Below are positions 56,901 through 64,000 of a stretch of DNA of 64,000 nucleotides, in pieces. Each line of letters opens with the position of its first letter. Positions within the stretch are counted from its first letter, which is position 1. A model generated the notes under the pieces. That model had not been told where the DNA came from. It saw nothing but the letters and a program-made list of their open reading frames with translations, and did no database searches. The position numbers and the translations under genes were made by a program. The DNA is taken from NCBI RefSeq assembly GCF_037890695.1, contig NZ_CP149571.1, positions 1,068,001 to 1,132,000 on the forward strand, written 5' to 3'. The stretch comes from Aeromonas jandaei (GTDB taxonomy: Bacteria; Pseudomonadota; Gammaproteobacteria; Enterobacterales; Aeromonadaceae).

Positions 56901-57995
56901 CTGCTGGCCGCCGGTTACAGCGAAGATCGTCTGAACAAGCTGGAGCGTTCCAAGTGGTTTGAACTGGCCATCGAAGATGAAGCCAAGCAGACCGAACTGG
57001 AGCAGATCGCTGAACAGCACGTTGAGCTGAAAGCCGAGTTCGACAAGAAGTTCGAGAACAAGCGTCGCAAGATTATCCAGGGTGATGATCTGGCGCCGGG
57101 CGTACTGAAAATCGTCAAGGTTTATCTGGCAGTCAAGCGTCGCATCCAGCCGGGTGACAAGATGGCGGGCCGTCACGGTAACAAGGGTGTTATCTCCAAG
57201 ATCTGTCCGGTCGAGGATATGCCTCATGACGAGTTCGGCCGTCCGGTCGACATCGTACTGAACCCGTTGGGCGTACCGTCTCGTATGAACATCGGTCAGA
57301 TCCTCGAAGTGCACCTGGGCCTCGCGGCCAAGGGTATCGGCGAGAAGATCGATCGCATGGTCAAAGAGCAGCGCGAGCTGCACGAGATGCGCAACTTCCT
57401 GCAGCAGGTCTACGACCTGGGCGAGAAGGACACCCAGCAAGTGAACATCGCCGAACTGTCTGACGACGACGTACGTACCCTGGTGGGTAACCTGCGTAAG
57501 GGTCTGCCGGTTGCTACTCCGGTCTTTGATGGTGCCAAAGAGCGCGAAATCAAAGCCCTGCTGAAGCTGGCCGATCTGCCGGAGTCCGGTCAGATTGATC
57601 TGTTCGACGGCCGTACCGGTAACCGCTTCGAGCGTAAAGTAACCGTTGGTTACATGTACATGCTCAAGCTGAACCACCTGGTCGACGACAAGATGCACGC
57701 GCGTTCTACCGGTTCTTACAGCCTGGTTACCCAGCAGCCGCTGGGTGGTAAGGCTCAGTTCGGTGGTCAGCGTTTCGGTGAGATGGAAGTGTGGGCCCTG
57801 GAGGCTTACGGTGCGGCATATACCCTGCAGGAGATGCTGACCGTCAAGTCTGACGATGTGAATGGCCGTACCAAGATGTACAAGAACATCGTGGATGGCG
57901 ACCACCGTATGGAGCCGGGCATGCCCGAATCCTTCAACGTATTGCTGAAGGAAATCCGCTCTCTGGGTATCAACATCGAGCTGGACGAAGAGTAA
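53967..57995 (+). CDS. rpoB: RNA polymerase subunit beta
   Basis: The 1342-residue length is identical to E. coli RpoB. ATG 53967 gives [18 protein letters not shown]. The rifampicin region [33 protein letters not shown] has the sensitive-type residues (D516, H526, S531 in E. coli numbering). [17 protein letters not shown] near the active site is intact, and the C-terminus ends [11 protein letters not shown]. The start of the open frame at 53904 is too far upstream. Confidence 0.99.
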   Translation: MVYSYTEKKRIRKDFGKRDQVLDTPYLLSIQLDSFKQFIEADPEGEYGLEAAFRSVFPITSYSGSAELQYVSYRLGEPVFDVKECQIRGVTYSAPLRVKLRMVLYDREAAAGTVKDIKEQEVYMGEIPLMTENGTFVINGTERVIVSQLHRSPGVFFDHDKGKTHSSGKVLYNARVIPYRGSWLDFEFDAKDNLFVRIDRRRKLPASIILRALDFTSEEILATFFETIGFEVKDGKLMMDLVPERLRGETATFDIVANGAVVVETGRRVTARHIRQLEKDAVTQIEVPVEYVVGKVAAKDYAHPQTGELVVAANQALSLEAIANLSQAGFKHFEVLFTNELDHGAYMSETLRVDSSTNRLEALVEIYRMMRPGEPPTREAAEQLFENLFFSAERYDLSTVGRMKFNRRLGREDETGAGVLTKDDIVDVMKRLIDIRNGNDEVDDIDHLGNRRIRSVGEMAENQFRVGLVRVERAVKERLSLGDLDTLMPQDLINAKPISAAVKEFFGSSQLSQFMDQNNPLSEVTHKRRISALGPGGLTRERAGFEVRDVHPTHYGRLCPIETPEGPNIGLINSLSVYSRTNEYGFLETPYRKVIDGVITDEVDYLSAIEEGKYVIAQANAATTEDGRLKDELIPCRHKGESTFMNADQIQYMDVSPQQIVSVAAALIPFLEHDDANRALMGSNMQRQAVPTLRADKPLVGTGMERAVAVDSGVTVVAKRGGMIDYVDASRIVIKVNEDELMPGEAGIDIYNLTKYTRSNQNTCINQRPCVMLGEPVMAGDVLADGPSTDLGELALGQNMRVAFMPWNGYNFEDSILVNERVVQEDRLTTIHIQELACISRDTKLGPEEITADIPNVGEAALSKLDESGIVYVGAEVKGGDILVGKVTPKGETQLTPEEKLLRAIFGEKASDVKDSSLRVPNGVYGTVVDVQVFTRDGVEKDKRAKEIEEMQLKEAKKDLTEEFKILEDGIFGRSRNLLLAAGYSEDRLNKLERSKWFELAIEDEAKQTELEQIAEQHVELKAEFDKKFENKRRKIIQGDDLAPGVLKIVKVYLAVKRRIQPGDKMAGRHGNKGVISKICPVEDMPHDEFGRPVDIVLNPLGVPSRMNIGQILEVHLGLAAKGIGEKIDRMVKEQRELHEMRNFLQQVYDLGEKDTQQVNIAELSDDDVRTLVGNLRKGLPVATPVFDGAKEREIKALLKLADLPESGQIDLFDGRTGNRFERKVTVGYMYMLKLNHLVDDKMHARSTGSYSLVTQQPLGGKAQFGGQRFGEMEVWALEAYGAAYTLQEMLTVKSDDVNGRTKMYKNIVDGDHRMEPGMPESFNVLLKEIRSLGINIELDEE

Positions 57996-58027
57996 GAGCT
58001 CGCTCTTATTGTTCGAGAATTGACGTG

Positions 58028-58047
58028 GGCGCCCCGAGAGGGGCGCC
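58028..58047 (+). other. Stem-loop between rpoB and rpoC
   Basis: GGCGCCCC-GAGA-GGGGCGCC without a T-run, 28 bases before the rpoC start. It probably is a processing or stability hairpin, not a terminator. Confidence 0.7.
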
Positions 58048-58075
58048 GAGGTTAGACTCCTGACAGGGGAAACAC

Positions 58076-62379
<4,304 letters not shown>

Positions 62380-62395
62380 CTCGTCAACCGTGATT

Positions 62396-62424
62396 AAAAA
62401 GGGCTCCTTCAAGGAGCCCTTTTT
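62396..62424 (+). terminator. rpoBC operon terminator
   Basis: AAAAAGGGCTCCTT-CA-AGGAGCCCTTTTT, a long perfect stem with T5. Confidence 0.95.
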
Positions 62425-62476
62425 GTTGGCCATTTGATCGGCAAAGGCTGACGCCACGCGGGTTTCAGGATGATCC

Positions 62477-62561
62477 AGAGCAAAGTTGTAGAGTAAAAAA
62501 TCAAAAAAAGTTGACTTTGCTCTCCTGCGATTTGACACTCGGCAAAGTTGAATGGTTATTA
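62477..62561 (+). promoter_or_regulatory. yheO promoter region with repeated GCAAAGTTG motifs
   Basis: GCAAAGTTG occurs at 62480-62488 and 62542-62550. A 10-bp inverted repeat AGAGCAAAGT/ACTTTGCTCT lies at 62477-62486 and 62514-62523. TTGACA (62532-62537) with TTATTA (62556-62561) 18 bases on is a plausible promoter. The motifs flank it and may be an operator. Confidence 0.55.
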
Positions 62562-62573
62562 CAGGGGTAGAAC

Positions 62574-63291
62574 ATGACTGTCGGTATCGAGGAAGCCATG
62601 CTTCCCGAAGAACAGCTGATCAGCCGCACTTTTACAGATGAAGACAGGGAATTGTTGCGCTCATACGATGGGCTCATCGACGGCTTGGCCGAATTGTTCG
62701 GCAAGCATTGTGAAGTGGTGCTCCACTCCCTGGAAAATCTGCACGAGTCAGTGATCAAGATCGCCAACGGCTTTAACACCGGACGTACCCTCGGGGCGCC
62801 CATCACCGATCTGGCACTGCGGATGCTCAAGGACATCGAGAGCACCGGCCAGGATTACACCCAGAGCTATTTTGCTCGCAGCCGCACCGGCGCCCTGATG
62901 AAGTCGAGCACCATCGCCATCAGGAACAGTGAACGCCAGGTGATCGGTCTTATCTGCATCAACCTGCATATCAATGCACCTTTCCACGAGTTCGTGGCCG
63001 AATTTTTCCCGACGCCCCAGCAGGCGGCGCGCCAGTCACCAGAGACCTTTGCCAACAGCGTCGAAGAGCTTGTTGCCCAGACCGTGGACAATACCATCGA
63101 CGAGATCAACCGCGATCCTACTGTGGCCAACAATGCCAAAAACCGCTTCATCGTCACTCAATTGTTCGAGAAGGGTATTTTTTGACATCAAGGACTCCAT
63201 CAACATGGTGGCGGACAAACTCAATATTTCGAAACATACCGTTTATCTCTACATCCGACAGCGCAAGCAGGGTGAAGACGAAAACGAGTAA
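62574..63291 (+). CDS. yheO: YheO/DauR family PAS-HTH transcriptional regulator (frameshifted as read)
   Basis: The gene encodes a YheO-type regulator of about 238 residues: an N-terminal YheO/PAS-like domain (LLRSYDGLIDGLAELFGKHCEVVLHSLENL, SSTIAIRNSERQVIGLICIN) and a C-terminal HTH (DKLNISKHTVYLYIRQRKQG). The frame breaks in a T6 run (63178-63183). With T5 it would read EKGIFDIKDSINMVADKLNISK as in E. coli YheO. As given, the protein stops at 63185 and loses its HTH. A homopolymer error is most likely. The order yheO then tusD resembles E. coli, with ridA inserted. Confidence 0.88.
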
Positions 63292-63316
63292 CTCAATTCC
63301 ATAAGGGGATAGATGA

Positions 63317-63697
63317 ATGGCTAAAGAAGTGATTGCAACCGACAAGGCGCCTGCCGCCATTGGTCCTTATGTTCAGGCGACCAAGGTAGGCGAGATGATC
63401 TTCACCTCCGGGCAGATCCCGCTTGATCCTGCCACCATGGAGATCGTTGCCGGTGGCATCGAAGCTCAGGCCGAGCAGGTCATGAAGAACCTGATCGCCG
63501 TATTGCAGGCTGCCGGTGCCGATGCTGGCAAGGTAGTGAAAACCACCTGCTTCCTGAGTGACATGAACGACTTCGTAGCCTTCAATCAGGTCTATGCCCG
63601 TTACTTCGGTGATGCCGCACCGGCCCGCTCCTGCGTGGAAGTGGCCCGTCTGCCGAAAGATGTGCTGGTCGAGGTTGAGGCCATCGCCCACCTCTGA
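63317..63697 (+). CDS. ridA: RidA-family reactive intermediate deaminase
   Basis: This 126-residue trimeric enzyme hydrolyses 2-aminoacrylate and related imines from serine/cysteine dehydration. The signatures [19 protein letters not shown] and the catalytic arginine in [24 protein letters not shown] are present. It lies 25 bases after yheO and probably in the same transcript. It could also be called TdcF-like. Confidence 0.93.
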   Translation: MAKEVIATDKAPAAIGPYVQATKVGEMIFTSGQIPLDPATMEIVAGGIEAQAEQVMKNLIAVLQAAGADAGKVVKTTCFLSDMNDFVAFNQVYARYFGDAAPARSCVEVARLPKDVLVEVEAIAHL

Positions 63698-63708
63698 TCG
63701 CCAACTGC

Positions 63709-63736
63709 TAAAAAGCCCCTCATGGCAGGGGCTTTT
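63709..63736 (+). terminator. Terminator after ridA
   Basis: AAAAAGCCCCT-CATGGC-AGGGGCTTTTTT, a strong stem with T6. Confidence 0.93.
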
Positions 63737-63782
63737 TTGTTTTTGGCGTAAAATGGACAGGCATCAGTACAGGAGCCTTGTT

Positions 63783-64000
63783 ATGAGTCTGAGTTTTGCC
63801 CTGCTGGTGACCGGGCCTGCCTATGGCACCCAGTCCGCCAGCACCGCCTACCGCTTTGCCCGCAGCCTGTTGGCTCAGGGTCATACCCTCTCTCACCTCT
63901 TCTTCTATCAGGATGGGGTCTGCAACGGCAACGGCCTGCATCTTCCCGCTTCCGATGAGACCGACCTGGTACGTCTGTGGCGAGAGCTGGCAGAGGAGCA
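63783..64000 (+). CDS. tusD: Sulfurtransferase complex subunit TusD, N-terminal part
   Basis: The window ends inside this gene, and 72 residues are seen. [42 protein letters not shown] and DLVRLWREL match TusD (DsrE fold), which relays sulfur from TusA to TusE for 2-thiouridine synthesis at tRNA position 34. The catalytic cysteine lies beyond the window edge. ATG 63783 is preceded by AGGAG. Confidence 0.92.
   Translation, partial: MSLSFALLVTGPAYGTQSASTAYRFARSLLAQGHTLSHLFFYQDGVCNGNGLHLPASDETDLVRLWRELAEE

Overview
The window is a 64 kb chromosomal segment of a gammaproteobacterium, most probably Aeromonas (an inference from protein character, GC-rich codon use and gene order; no database was searched). 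Most of it is well-conserved, tightly packed core genome. I see no insertion sequence, prophage, CRISPR array or integron.

Layout. 1-3.8 kb: a cyst(e)ine/sulfur cluster (a CyuA-type desulfidase cut by the window edge, a TcyP-type cystine carrier and a CoA-disulfide reductase family flavoprotein). 3.9-14.8 kb: the lipid A aminoarabinose operon arnBCADTEF on the minus strand, divergent from ugd and a second ArnT-like glycosyltransferase. 15-25 kb: bamD/rluD, pgeF, clpB with a sigma-32 promoter, asnA/asnC, a solute-binding protein, a small membrane protein gene, and a folM/folK tail-to-tail pair. 25-29 kb: a 30-residue YnhF/CydH-like membrane protein, the glrK-qseG-glrR envelope signalling operon, and a YcdZ-like gene. 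29-34 kb: a possible 31-residue membrane peptide, msrPQ, two PepSY proteins, a PhoPQ-like two-component system and an acidic orphan protein. 34-41 kb: torCA for TMAO respiration, with a cNMP-domain histidine kinase (interrupted by an in-frame TGA) and its response regulator pointing away. 41-48 kb: topB under an apparent LexA box, a Ktr-type potassium uptake pair, murB-birA and coaA. 48.6-62.4 kb: the classical block tRNA-Tyr, tRNA-Gly, (degenerate tRNA-Thr), tufB, tRNA-Trp, secE-nusG, rplKA, rplJL, rpoBC. 62.5-64 kb: yheO/dauR, ridA and the start of tusD.

Three genes (arnD, rpoC, yheO) each carry a single-base indel in a short homopolymer. Because rpoC is essential, sequence or assembly error is the most economical explanation for all three. 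The TGG-to-TGA change in the histidine kinase is a different kind of event and may be real.

The less expected signals are: a decayed tRNA-Thr retained between tRNA-Gly and tufB; two unannotated multi-stem intergenic RNAs ending in terminators (about 20.5-20.7 kb and 34.46-34.6 kb); ribosomal-protein promoters whose -10 boxes sit inside the hairpin that terminates the preceding gene; a GlrR lacking the GAFTGA sigma-54 loop; two tiny membrane proteins; and a LexA box on the topB promoter.
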